The position numbers and the translations under genes were made by a program. The notes below the pieces were generated by a model, which saw only the letters and a program-made list of their open reading frames with translations, had not been told where the DNA came from and searched no databases. A stretch of 64,000 nucleotides of DNA from Klebsormidium nitens. Its lineage: Eukaryota; Streptophyta; Klebsormidiophyceae; Klebsormidiales; Klebsormidiaceae. The stretch covers positions 1 to 64,000 of the forward strand of contig DF237236.1 of NCBI GenBank assembly GCA_000708835.1. The letters run 5' to 3'. Positions 53,701-64,000 of the stretch are shown here, piece by piece. Every line of letters starts with the position of its first letter. The stretch's first letter is position 1.

Positions 53701-54188
53701 CAGAACCTTAGCCAGCTCCTTCCTCGAGACCTTGACTCAAAGAATGCATCAGAGTGGTCTGCCGTGGTCTATGTGACTGTGGTCAAGCTCCCTTGTTGTA
53801 AATGTGCGAGCTCCATTCGCTGGCCTTTGACGACGATCCAAAAGCTGAGAACCCCGGCCCGTGCGGATGCCAATCTTGTTAGCACAACTCCTTTCCCTGA
53901 GAACCTTACCATCCTCATCAGCTCCCCACTCATGGGCGCATACATATAATACTGTCTAGCATCCACAATCCAGGCTTCATTGACCATCTTCTCAAGAATG
54001 ACAACATCAGCGCACCTGTTGTTGTCATCAGACACGGGGTGTCCCCCTCCAGTGGTGAGCAGAGGAGTCTTCCCATCGCTGCCCACTCTCGGATTGTCCG
54101 CCGAAGCGGCCCCGTCCGACATTCCCTTCACGTGGGCGCCATTTGGCGCCGCGCCATTGGCCGATCCGTTCGACGAGCCCACAGCCAT
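47739..54188 (-). CDS. Heme catalase, small-subunit (clade-3-like)
   Basis: Ten in-phase exons: 54188-54016, 53349-53205, 52655-52488, 51774-51625, 51054-50920, 50583-50458, 49885-49676, 49325-49221, 48690-48514, 47960-47739; 536 residues. It splits hydrogen peroxide into water and oxygen. The catalytic His92 ([18 protein letters not shown]), the distal Asn pair (VGNNTPIFF, 165-166) and the heme-ligand RLFSY (Arg371, Tyr375) are all present. The C-terminal region ([30 protein letters not shown]) follows the animal/fungal/bacterial clade-3 pattern rather than the land-plant clade-1 pattern. The N-terminus has a Gly/Ala/Asn-rich extension of about 40 residues. The protein ends TMTA, not a canonical SKL-type PTS1. 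Three junctions have intronic duplicates. It converges on the reductase gene. Confidence 0.92.
47910..48200 (-). repeat. Two upstream copies of catalase last-exon acceptor
   Basis: The real edge is at 47961/47960. Copies have edges at 48059 and 48187 (offsets 99 and 128 bp). The nearer copy keeps the acceptor and an open reading ([17 protein letters not shown] against the real [17 protein letters not shown]). The farther one has an in-frame stop and an insertion. A TGACGTCA-containing intron stretch repeats with each unit. Confidence 0.92.
49500..49730 (-). repeat. Duplicate of catalase exon-7 donor end
   Basis: The real exon end is at 49676. A copy of about 55 bp, covering the donor and the last exon bases, has its edge at 49539, 137 bp into the intron (CCTCAATGTCCGGGGGCA against CCTCAATGCCCGGGGGCA on the + strand). 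The donor GT is AT in the copy, so it is dead. Confidence 0.85.
51720..52110 (-). repeat. Serial copies of catalase exon-4 acceptor
   Basis: The real edge is at 51774/51775, with exon bases GATGGGCGTGTTGTTGCCCA on the + strand. Copies have edges at 51965 (offset 191) and 52096 (offset 131). A further 23-bp unit at 52051-52073 is repeated head to tail at 52074-52096. The 51965 copy also repeats the GTCG..GCATGAAGAAGATGGGC stretch. Confidence 0.88.
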
Positions 54189-56735
54189 TCTGGACACTGT
54201 CTCAGTGACCTTTCCTATGACCCGCTCCAGGATTGAAATCTGCTCGCAAGCTGTGTCTTAAGAGTTTAGAAACAAAATGCGAGTCTCCAAAGCTGGTGAA
54301 CAGCTTCTTCTTCGATAGAAGGTCTCCGAATGCAACAATGCTGCTGTGATTGAGCGGTCTCAGAGCAATGCCGAGCAAGGAACGTGCTTCAATCAATGCT
54401 CAAAGGGGCGATATGAAGTGGCGATCGAATTGCACAGCAGCCTCAAAAGCGAAGGTGCAAAGGGGCTACCCTGTGACGAGCACGGCCCTGATCGACGTCA
54501 CCTTGACAGCTCCTAGCTGATCAGTAATCACCTCTCCCCAGTCATTCCTGCCTATGATTGTGAGCTGTCTTGCACGTTTCAGTGAACTGAGGGGCGAAGC
54601 ATCCAGAATCCAGTGGCGCCACAGTTCAAGCAAGGCGGCGCGCTGCATGGCAGCCACATCGCCTCTTTCGGTCCTTCGCGTCTGACAATCCGATTGTGAC
54701 CGCTCACAAAGTTGCCAGCTGGAAAAGACAAGCCGACACTTGGCAACCTGAGCGTCACGGAGCTGGCCGGTGGTGTGCAACTTGCCCGTGACCCGTGCAT
54801 CCGACCACCGTCGATAAGGCGAGGTGGCTGGAATGGTCACTATACGCCGTACGATCAGACTATCGACAGTTGTGGACAGCCGCGACACATCATCATGACC
54901 ACAGGTTCCGTTGATGGAATATCCTGAACGTACAACGGCCGAGCAAAATGGAGTCACCGACTCACCTGAGAGGGTTTGGCTAACCTGGCAGCAGTCTAAA
55001 ATCTCACCCCCAGCCGATCTGTCAAACTCCTCCATCCACCCAGCTGCATATTCCAATCTCTGGCCGTCCCATTGCCCAATTTGACTGCCACGAATTCAAA
55101 TCCCAGTTGAAGTTTCAGGATCGCATCTATTTGCTTCAAGAGTCGCCGAACATGTTGCTTGCAATCCGCAATTCCTAATGAATCAGCTACCCGCCTATAT
55201 ATTGATTAGCACCGGCCCCGATTTGCAGAGCCGGGCTATTCCCGAAAAGCGTCTGATTGGACTCTATTGCTAGTTCGACTAGGTAGTTGCAGGCTCGACG
55301 TCCTAAGAATTGCCGAATAAATGCCGAGGCCGTAATTATAGCCACATGATCAGCAGCTTCAACCAAGAGCTGATGTTTGGCCGCTGATTGAAATAGACTC
55401 AGGTCTCAAGCAGACATTCAAATTTGGCAAGCGAAGACTTTCTTGCATAGACAAATCAGATTTCGAGTACATTCACAAAGTCAAATGCCTGGAAGTGGTT
55501 GACGGCAAGAACGAGCAGCCACCGCAGTATCTGTACATCACGTCACATCCATATTCTCGCAGAAAGAACAGTGATCGATGCTGTTTATTTATCCTCATCT
55601 GGATCCGATGCATTTCACCGCAAAATCCTGCAAGTACGACACGCGTAAGGCATCCCAACGATACATTGAATTCAGACGCAGCTACCTATACGTCCTGGTA
55701 CCGTCCGTCACTTTGAGCGTGGCCTTAACACGCTTCATGACTTACGAATTTACGCCAGCTCGCCGGCTGCATTTCAGAACATTCGTAATAGCCTTATCTT
55801 CTACCGGATGCAGTGACTTTGTTTGGTGGCCTGTGGAAATTTTTGCTGCTCACAATGATTACCAGCATATAGCGTCTGTATCCCTGTCGCTCATACGCCA
55901 ATGTGAAGGCTCGACGGCAAAGGATCAAACATCTTGCCTGCATTTTGAAAGGTTTTATCCGTTCATACATGGATATTTCGACTTTTAAGTTGGTAAGCAG
56001 CGTGTGTTCCTCGTCAAGGCTAGAATAAACCGGTTGGGCGTTGTCAGGACAACTGTGGTTCGATGGTCGCGATTGCGAAAAAGAAGCTTAGGTTACACGG
56101 TACAGGTGAAGGATGTCCCAAAGAGTCCATTCAACTCTCCTCCGGAAGCACTTCGCTATAAGGCAGCATAATCAGCAAAATCAGCTGTAACACATGGACC
56201 GACCCGTCGTCACGCCTTTAGGCGTGGCAGCTCGGCGAAAGTGAACATCGCTCACTGCAGAATTCAAGTTAGCGGATCGACAGACTAGATTTTTGAACAG
56301 AGTACTCCGATACTTATTGCTAACGCATGCGCAATGCCCTTGAAGGGTACTTCGTCGTTGGGAGGTGTATCCATTGCACCGCGATGAAATGGAGAGCAAC
56401 TCGAAAGCCGTTCTGAACAGGCGTTTGACTCGTCTGGCCACGTTCAACACATTTCGCCGATGCCTTTGGACACGTGTCACAGACATACCGCGCAAGCGAG
56501 GTCCTGGACGTTAGCAAGATTGATAAGGTGACGTGGCAAACTCACCCTTAGCAGAGGCTATCAGGAGAAAGGAGTGCTCTTGAAGAACGGTCAGAACCTT
56601 TCACCTTTTATTACCTTTGCGAAACTCCTTGCCCAGACATAGCTGTGTACAAGACCCGTTCTCAGCGCCCTTAGTCTCAACACGACTGTTGTATTTGAAC
56701 TCTGAATACGGTTTCAACACTGGAATAATCTCTTG
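54189..56735. other. Large gene-poor interval upstream of catalase
   Basis: About 2.5 kb between the catalase ATG and the stop of the DHHC gene. An open reading of 196 codons on the minus strand (54466-55056) and one of 136 codons on the plus strand (55578-55988) show no recognisable domain or coding-like composition, so I do not call them. The catalase promoter must lie in the first part. Confidence 0.45.
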
Positions 56736-59700
56736 TCAAGGATCCCTTTTGGCATCTTTTGGGCTCCCCTGCTGACGCACCTCCTGTTCTAGGTTGACCC
56801 GCCCCTCCCTCAGGGGTGGCGAAGCTGCCCTGACTTCACCCCCCCTTTCCGTCGAACTCCGCCTCGGATCCACGTTCTCTCGAGACGACCGCCGATGATG
56901 CCCCGGTTGTCCGCCCAGCAGGACGTGCCCGCTCGGAGTGCGCTCCGATGACGTCATGCTCGCGTCATACGACGACCGGTAGGGATCCCCCCGGGGGAGC
57001 GTCCGCGGAGTGTGCAAGGAGCGGCTCGAGGGCGGCCGGCTATTGGCCGGGGTCGAGCTTTTCGAGCCGGGCGCATTTACAGGGGTGTGAACAGGCCCCC
57101 GAGGGGACGCTTCCCTCAATTCCGCCCGCTTTCCGCTCGGTTCCGAGGCGGAAAGCGGGTGGTCCCGCCGCGCGGACGAGACCCTGGGACGATCGGACTC
57201 TCGGCTAGGCGACCGGGAGAGGTCCTCCCGCAAGTCGCGGGAACTTCTAGGGGTTCGCTCGGGCGCCCGGCCCTGGCGGGCCCCGCTAAAGGTTACGGGC
57301 GAAAGGGAGTCGGCGACCTCTACCGAGGCCGTCATTGAGCGGCCGGTTAGCGGCCGGTCGTTCTTGTCGATCTGGGACTGTGCTCTGCTTCTGACTCCGG
57401 AGACGAACGTAGGAGAATCTGCTGACGCGGTCGGGACGTCAGCTGACGGTGTCGAGTAAGGGGCGCGGTTATTTGGTGAAGCAGCTGGGTCAAACTGACC
57501 CGAAGTGGAAGTTGGTGACGTTTCTAGACTGGACGGTTCCTGTGACGGATTTTCGTGACCCAGTTGGCGGTCACCGGTAACTAGGATTGGTTCTGGGGCC
57601 TTGCTGAGGGCCGCGTCATCTTCTCGTCCCTGGTTCTGTGCTGCCTTGTGGGCGGCTTCCGGCGGAACGGGGCCCGTTGTTTCCGCAGCGGCAGCAGCGG
57701 GGGCGGAACCCGGGAACCTGCACCGGAGTTTAATCGTCAGCGACTTCTTCGCAGATTCAATTCTTAGATGTGAGTGTACATTGATAGGAAATCGCGGGTG
57801 GCAGATCACCGTAAGAATTCATGCTTGGAAGATCAAGGCACTCACAGTAAACGTACGATACCTGAGTACCTGCGACCTCTGACTTCATCCACATTCTCTT
57901 TATCTCACGAAGATCCAATGGTTCCTTTCTTAAACCCTTGATTTGAAGTCACAAGGGAAAGTGACAACATAAGAGCGCACCGCCTTGGCAGCCGCAAGCG
58001 CGGTAAGAAGAAGAACGACGGAGAATCTTGTTTCGACACCTTCACAGAGCACCCCGCACTTCTTCCGAGTCCCGAGATTGATCCAGATCGCATTGAAGTA
58101 CGTAGCCAATGAAAAGGAGACACGTGGCGTTCACCTCGGCAGCGGCCGCAGGATCGACGACTTGTCCTTGATATCCTTCGTGATCTTTGCCGCTTCCTCG
58201 GGCGTCAGCTGCGCGAGTTTCCAAGCGCTGATCCGAACCGTCCGTTTGGCCTTTTCCGCCTTCAGCTTCTTCAACTTCAAATCGGAACCGTCCGATAGTG
58301 GAGACGGTTGAGCCTCGAGAGACGGCAACACCCGCCCGTTGCCCTGTATCCGGACGAAAATGACATTTTTAGTTCTAAAGCCGCGCTGGAATTATAAAGG
58401 ATTGTCCGGGATCTGCAATTGTTGCCCAAGGCTTTCGCAAAAGAGCTCGCTTGAAACGGTAAGAACCGATTTCTTTTCTGGTTGAGATGGGAGATTTGCA
58501 AAGGCGACCCGTCCGGTGAGGGACGGGAATAGGCACCCATTGCCCTGTTCAGGAAGTGCTAACGTAGTCGTACTTTCTTTGCACAACCTTTCACCGTGTA
58601 CCAAATGCTCCAGACTTCGGCTCATTCGACCAAGTCGCATTTCTCTAGCGCAGCGCATAGGTCTGGAAGGCTCTAAAACGGCTTCTCAAGCATTTCTAAG
58701 ATGGGACCGCGCGGGAAGAGGCAGAGAGACTCACGACGTCCCGCGCAATCGCCGCAACGTCCGGGCAGCACCCCGCGCAAAACGCGCCGCCCTTTTCGTC
58801 GGCCTGCGCGAGCTGGCGCCGCTCCTCGCGCTCCTGCGCGGCCGCCTCCTCGCGCGCTTTGACGTCGCGCATTACGAGGACGTAATCGTACGTCGTCAGC
58901 TGCTTCCGCCAGAGCAACACGTGGAAGAAGAAGAGCTCGCCAAGTGGCAGCGAAGCCGCGGCCGCGAGCGCGCAGAAGAATATCTGCAGGTAGAGGATGG
59001 CAATTTTTTGAGGTCGAAGCTTGAGGGGCGATGAGACTTGCGAGGCAAGCTGTTTCAAGAACAAACAGATTGATTGTTCAACGCGCAATCTACTTTCTGT
59101 GGTCACCTCATTCATATATCGACAATGCAAATTGCGGTTGCACAATGTCTTCCGACGCTTTAGAAGTGCTTGGTCTCCCTTCGTCCAAACAGGACAAGAA
59201 AAGACACTCAAGAATCAGAAACTTTATAATGTATTCAAGGCAGAAGAGCGTCACTCGGCTGCCCACACGCAAAGACTTCAACTGTCTAATCTGTACTTTA
59301 GCTACTGTATCTTGGATTGCAGCCCTTCCTGGACATGCTAACCAAATCGTATTACATTTGGTAACGTATTTAATTGCGAGTCCTTTGTACTTCCCTTCTT
59401 CTCATCTCCTTCTATTTCATTCCTCCGCCCTTCCTAGTCTCTTTCTCCCTACTCTTCGAAGCGAATGCAGACTCTCAATTTTGTCTCGAGAGCTGTGGCT
59501 GCAAGACTTAAACACTTATTTCCAATTTGATTCTCACCAGCGCCGTTTCTAAACCCGCTCGGTTAACGCTCGCGCCGTAAACCTCGTGAAGACGCGTGGC
59601 GTGCGCCCATTCGCCCTGGAAGCATCGGACGGCTGTGGCGGCTCCCAGGGCGATTTGCAACAGTAGCAGCGCGAGCGTGCACGTTAGGAGGACGAAGAAG

Positions 59701-62700
59701 GGGCGGTAGTTGACCTTTCCAACACAGTTGTTGAGCCACTGCGGGGAGGAAAAAAGCCGGTTAGCCTCTGATTTGGGGGATTTGAGGGCGGTGCGTTGGA
59801 CGGATGTTTAGTCAGCCGCTGCGAAGAAGCAGATTAGCAGGATCCGGGAGGGCTTAGCGAGCAAACCAGGAAAATCGGCGAGAAATATAAGCGAAAACAT
59901 GCTTTCCTACTTTGCTTCAGGAAAGTCAACATCTGTTACCGCTGAGTGGGGTCAAATCCCGGACAGATCCCCCCTGGAAGGAAAGGGCAACTTTGACTAC
60001 TTTGGAAACCTAAGGTACAGACCGCTTCGTTTGGAAGGGGGCTCCGAGAGGCCAAAATATTTCCCGCACACTAGAGGCATGTGTTGCCGGCTTCAAGTCG
60101 GGAAGGTCGTTCGATCTCAATCTGGGCATCGCCCCCGTCACTGAACCTGGTATTGAGCCTCCCGTAAGACTTGGCGCAATTAACCCAGAAGAAAAGCAAA
60201 CGACCACCTGGTTATGTCGTGAACCAGATCTCCTCGGCCCTTCGACCTCAAATGGACAAATATGGCCCCTCAACCCGTGTTTGTCGCGGTCCTCCCATGC
60301 TTAGTGCCGGACGATTCTGAAACCAATTTTGAAACCTACAACCTGCAACCTACAAAGTACACGATCCTGGGCGTTCTGGACGTGTTCCAAAGATTCTAGA
60401 TAGCCCACTGTCAATTGCGGAGGTTGGTCGGACCCGAATCAGTTTGGAAAATAGCGGACGCTTTGAATGAAAAGACAATTCCCCTCACCCGGCAGTGATG
60501 ATCGAAATGGTCGACGCACTTGTCGCACGCGCGGCAGTGCTTGCTCGTCTTGCGCACCGCCACGCAGCAGATCGTACAGAACAGTTTCTCTTCCACCGAT
60601 CCGTTCCGCTCGTCTCCATTCCCTTCCGCTTCCTTGCAGCTCCAGGCGGAAGCCCGCGTCTCCGGTTTCTTCCATCCGACTTTGCCCTTCTCTAGATCGA
60701 CCGGTTCTGATGTGACTGTCTGCGAAGCCCTTGCCTTGCCGCCCAACAGTGCGGCCTGTCCAGAAAACGGAAGTTGAGAGCTCACTTCGATGCTTTTTTC
60801 CGCGATGATACTCGAAGGTTTCCTCTTCGGCTGAAGGGTATCTTCATGTGACGAGCTCGTGCTTAAAGCTGGTAAAAGGTCTTACCTAATCTGATGCACT
60901 TTTTCCTGAACGTCATGAGTGAGATGTTTACGAAATCCTCAGCAACTTTCTATGGGACAGTTTCGGCCCTGGTGTCTCTTGGCTTCCCCAGACTGTCACG
61001 GGTGCCCCGTCATTCTTGTCCGGCTTGAAAGACACCTTTTGTTCTTAAGAGGAATCATCTCACTTGAGAATAGGGATATATGTAGAGGTGCGAAGTGCCT
61101 GCGATTCGACCAATCCTTGCCGAGTCCGAATGCAGAAGTATGCTCTAGATTTCTGGCATCAACCAACCACGCCAGCAACATCCGACTGGGCTCATTACCT
61201 TGGCACGTGAGCAGCACAAGGAGCCCGCGACAAGCCCCGTACCCCCCCGAGGGCTCAAGGACGCTTCCACTAGTTGCAGCTGTGCCTTGGCCGCCGCCTC
61301 CGCCAGAATGGCAGGATCGGCGGGGTTACATAACGCGCCGTACAGCCAAAGGCCTGAAACCAGAACCGCCTGGGGAAGGCGAGATGCGGAATTAGCAGAA
61401 AGATCGAGGTCGACGACGATGTCTAGAGAATGGAGAGAGTTCTCATGTTGCGCTGCATGGTCCTAGCTGTTTAGCGGTTGGTCGAGGCTGTCATGAATGT
61501 GATGTCTACAGGGTGGGGAGTGTTCTTGAATGCGTTCAACAATTCGAGCTGTTTACCAAGTGTTCTTGGAGCAGAAAAATGCAATAATACCCAGGCAAAA
61601 CTCCGTGGTTCTCAATCCACTGGCTTGATTGGGAGGCTCGGTGGGTAATTTGTTGGGCAATTGGACAGAGGTGCAGGATTTGAAAAAGCAATTAAAGGCT
61701 GTGCAGATGGCAAGGCTAAAAATGGTTCAGCAGTGGTTGGAATCAGTCACTGCCAAAGGGCTGCTCGATATTGAACGTGTATTTCACGCAACCAGTTTCG
61801 AGAACGAGGGAACCGGCTCCGGAGAGGTGAGATGGTAAGAGGCCAGTTTTAAGCACGGCTGCTGGTTCCAACTTTGTGCCAGATTGCCTGCCCCCGGAAA
61901 TGCTTTTCCAAGAGTTTATCTGCGAGCTCTTCAGGGTCTGCGCCGACTCACCAGCAGGGAGTAGCAGGCTATGCCGGCAATTTGCAGCGGGCGGGGCTCC
62001 AAAAATGGGGCAATGAAAGCAAAGAACCCAGCCACTAGTGCCAGGAACACTACGACCGCCAACACCTGCGTCAACACGCTTAATACACGATTAGCAGTCA
62101 TTTGCTGATGACCTTTGGAGCATTTGAAGTGCTTTCTAGACTATCTTCTCAGGACACGTGTCGAGCGGCTTGGTAAAGTGCCATGGGGTAAACCTTCCGA
62201 CTTGACTTGTGGCTGCGAGAGAGCAAAAATGGACGGAGAGAGCTGCCACAAGGGAACCACCATTCAAAAGTGGTCCCAGTTTTGTCGAGGCGACAAACAA
62301 GCTTGATTACCAATTACCGTCTCTGATTTCGTGATTTGCTTTTCAGAGACCTGCTTGCCACGGATAAAATCATCCAGCACCGTCTAGATACATCCTACTT
62401 CTCCATATAACCCCAACAAAGTCTGTTTGCAGGACGCTGCCTTATTCAAGTAACCCGAACAATCTCCTACCAAGTATGTTTACCATCACGTTAAGGGGAG
62501 CCTGCCAATTTCAGGAGCCTCCATTAAGGACACTCTTTAAGGACGTACTCACTTACAGAAACGAGATAGGTTAACCAAAGACCAAAAGATAGAAGGGCTT
62601 GGTGTCCCATCGATTGAAGAGCTTAAAACACGCGCCCACACAAGCAAGTCTGGCAAATCTTCACAATACTACCAGAAAAGAGGATTACCTGAAAAGTGGT

Positions 62701-62733
62701 GATGGGACGGCTGAATCCGTTCGTCCTAGCCAT
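56736..62733 (-). CDS. DHHC-type S-acyltransferase, plant PAT family
   Basis: Eight in-phase exons: 62733-62689, 62065-61952, 61369-61199, 60755-60489, 59738-59538, 58983-58735, 58343-58135, 57717-56736; 745 residues. It attaches palmitate to cysteines of membrane-associated proteins. The start [15 protein letters not shown] is typical of plant PATs. Two membrane segments (about 16-37 and 46-66) precede the cysteine-rich domain ([25 protein letters not shown], catalytic Cys198). The last intron of that domain falls directly after DHHCR, and exon 5 resumes [14 protein letters not shown]. Two more membrane segments follow (about 210-236 and 267-291), then TTYDY (296-300), the plant form of the TTxE motif. 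Residues 419-745 form a Ser/Arg/Pro-rich tail, probably disordered and cytosolic. A decayed copy of the exon-7 acceptor lies upstream of it. Confidence 0.92.
58290..58555 (-). repeat. Duplicate of DHHC exon-7 acceptor
   Basis: Exon 7 starts at 58343 ([12 protein letters not shown]). A copy whose first exon base is at 58544, 201 bp upstream in the intron, reads [12 protein letters not shown] after an intact CAG. Confidence 0.8.
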
Positions 62734-64000
62734 TGTTTGAGGTAAGTTCGATGCCCCCTCTCAAGATATGTGGCAAGGCCGAGCCTTGGGCCAACTAAGC
62801 TCCCGTCACATGTTTGCCGCTTGTGGCAAGGACCTTTTTGAATTGCGCCAGTGCCCCCTCATTTCCGAAGTCTTCTGGAACGATTTCTACATAAGAAGAC
62901 GTATGCGAGTTACAATGAAGTTTCCGACCTGAATGTTGCTTGATAGACCAGCTCTAGTGCCCTAGTATCAGATGACCGTGTTGCTCTTCTGACGGTCATG
63001 GACCTTGCCAGTGGTAATGCATGATCAAACAACTCACAATGTTCTATTGATTCATTGACTGAGCTACTCGTCCTGTGTCGTAAAGCCTGCTGTATCGTAC
63101 AATGATGCGTCTGTCCCTGCACCGTTTTGCTAGTCATGTAAAGCGTTCTGCTCTTACGATACAAGTTCCGCTCAATCAAGAATGAGCTGCAGAGAGCTCG
63201 GAGCAGAGCCAGCCCTCTGGAAACATCAGTGAGAGCTGATTGACGGCATAATTCAAACACTGGCAGCTATTCTGAGCTCTAGACGAGCTTGATCATACCT
63301 AGCTACCACTTGAGTTGTTATTGCAATGAAGGTCCGCAATCTTGTTGGCTGAATATATGCTTTCAATTGCTGATGTCAGGTAAGCATCATCATAAGGCCC
63401 CCCTGACGCCGGCGCCATGCGCGCCAGCGCTAGCCTGGCCGCCTACCGCTCAGCAGGCTGTGCAAACCTCAAAGATAAGTAGATGACTAGGACGGATACC
63501 GTACGTCGGCCATACTGGCAGTGGTAGGTATAAGTACGGTGTACTTAGCAGGGTGAAGGTACCTGACCTTGGTTTTGCCAAGGCTGTACTATCTAGGTAC
63601 AACAAGCAAGAGAGCCTATTACGTACCTACTGTTTACCTAAGTGTAACAGGTGTAACTGTTCTGATGTGAGCTGGGAGGGAACTTAATTATATTATGAAG
63701 AGGCTGCAATCGATCGTGGCCGAGTGGCAACTTCCAACAGCTTCGATCAGCTCGCGCGCGACATCTTTGAGGCTCATGGCACGGTCGATCCACGTCGATC
63801 AACGGTCAACGTTCCTTCACCAACTTGAGCTGGATTCTGCAGGGCCGCCGGCAGGGCGGCCCCGGCCCTGCATGGCTGGCTTTTCCGAAGCCCCTGTGAA
63901 CCTGAGGGCAATGCAAACCTCAAGAATTATGGCTTCCCCTTCCGGAGCGGCCGCTTGCAGGCTAAGAGAGCGTAGCAGCTTGAGTCTGACAAGCAAGCTC
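62734..64000. other. Right end, DHHC gene promoter side; no other gene seen
   Basis: No exon is recognised. A stretch at about 63500-63670 is rich in GGTACCTA/TAGGTAC-like short repeats. A GC-rich hairpin pairs GCAGGGCCG (63839-63847) with CGGCCCTGC (63863-63871). Confidence 0.45.

Noticed and set aside
54466-55056. 196-codon open reading on the minus strand upstream of catalase
   Set aside because: No domain, no coding-like composition and no splice link to catalase exon 1. The catalase ATG at 54188 is well placed without it.
55578-55988. 136-codon open reading on the plus strand
   Set aside because: It lacks repeats, motifs or neighbouring exons, and is probably chance in a gene-poor stretch.

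Overview
The window is nuclear eukaryotic DNA, gene-dense and intron-rich. I read eight well-supported or broken protein genes, plus one gene I could not resolve. Introns are mostly 150-700 bp with consensus GT-AG ends, and every exon chain given here keeps codon phase from start to stop. The gene set points to the green lineage: a membrane-tailed plant-type monodehydroascorbate reductase, a plant-style DHHC acyltransferase, a SUA/RBM5 splicing factor and a plant-type amidohydrolase. A small-genome streptophyte alga such as Klebsormidium fits the density (about 8 kb per gene) and GC-rich codons, but this organism is an inference.

Layout. 2.3-4.3 kb (+): a two-exon P-loop NTPase of unknown role. 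12.6-5.2 kb (-): RBM5/SUA-like splicing regulator in 15 exons. 12.9-17.9 kb (+): amidohydrolase-2 metal hydrolase, divergent from the splicing gene. 23.3-18.9 kb (-): cohesin kleisin RAD21/SCC1. 24.3-34.7 kb (+): sn-1 diacylglycerol lipase (DAGL-like) with four N-terminal membrane segments, a Ser-Asp-His triad and a very large insert before the His. 37.6-35.8 kb (-): a Sel1/armadillo-repeat gene broken by a frameshift and an in-frame stop. 41.1-38.7 kb (-): an unresolved gene. 41.6-46.2 kb (+): monodehydroascorbate reductase with a C-terminal membrane anchor. 54.2-47.7 kb (-): catalase of the small-subunit animal/fungal/bacterial type, convergent with the reductase. 62.7-56.7 kb (-): DHHC palmitoyltransferase with a long Arg/Ser-rich tail.

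The reductase and catalase lie tail-to-tail, 1.5 kb apart. Both belong to hydrogen-peroxide and ascorbate metabolism, and both families commonly act at peroxisomes. The other neighbours show no obvious shared pathway.

The most unusual signal is not a gene. In at least five genes, introns carry partial, decaying tandem copies of the adjacent exon-intron junction: some tens of bases of exon plus flanking intron, on the intron side, at spacings of about 65-200 bp. Eleven junctions show this (listed under repeats and findings). There is also a 347-bp element with 58-bp terminal inverted repeats inside a lipase intron, and a 50-bp inverted repeat near the left end.
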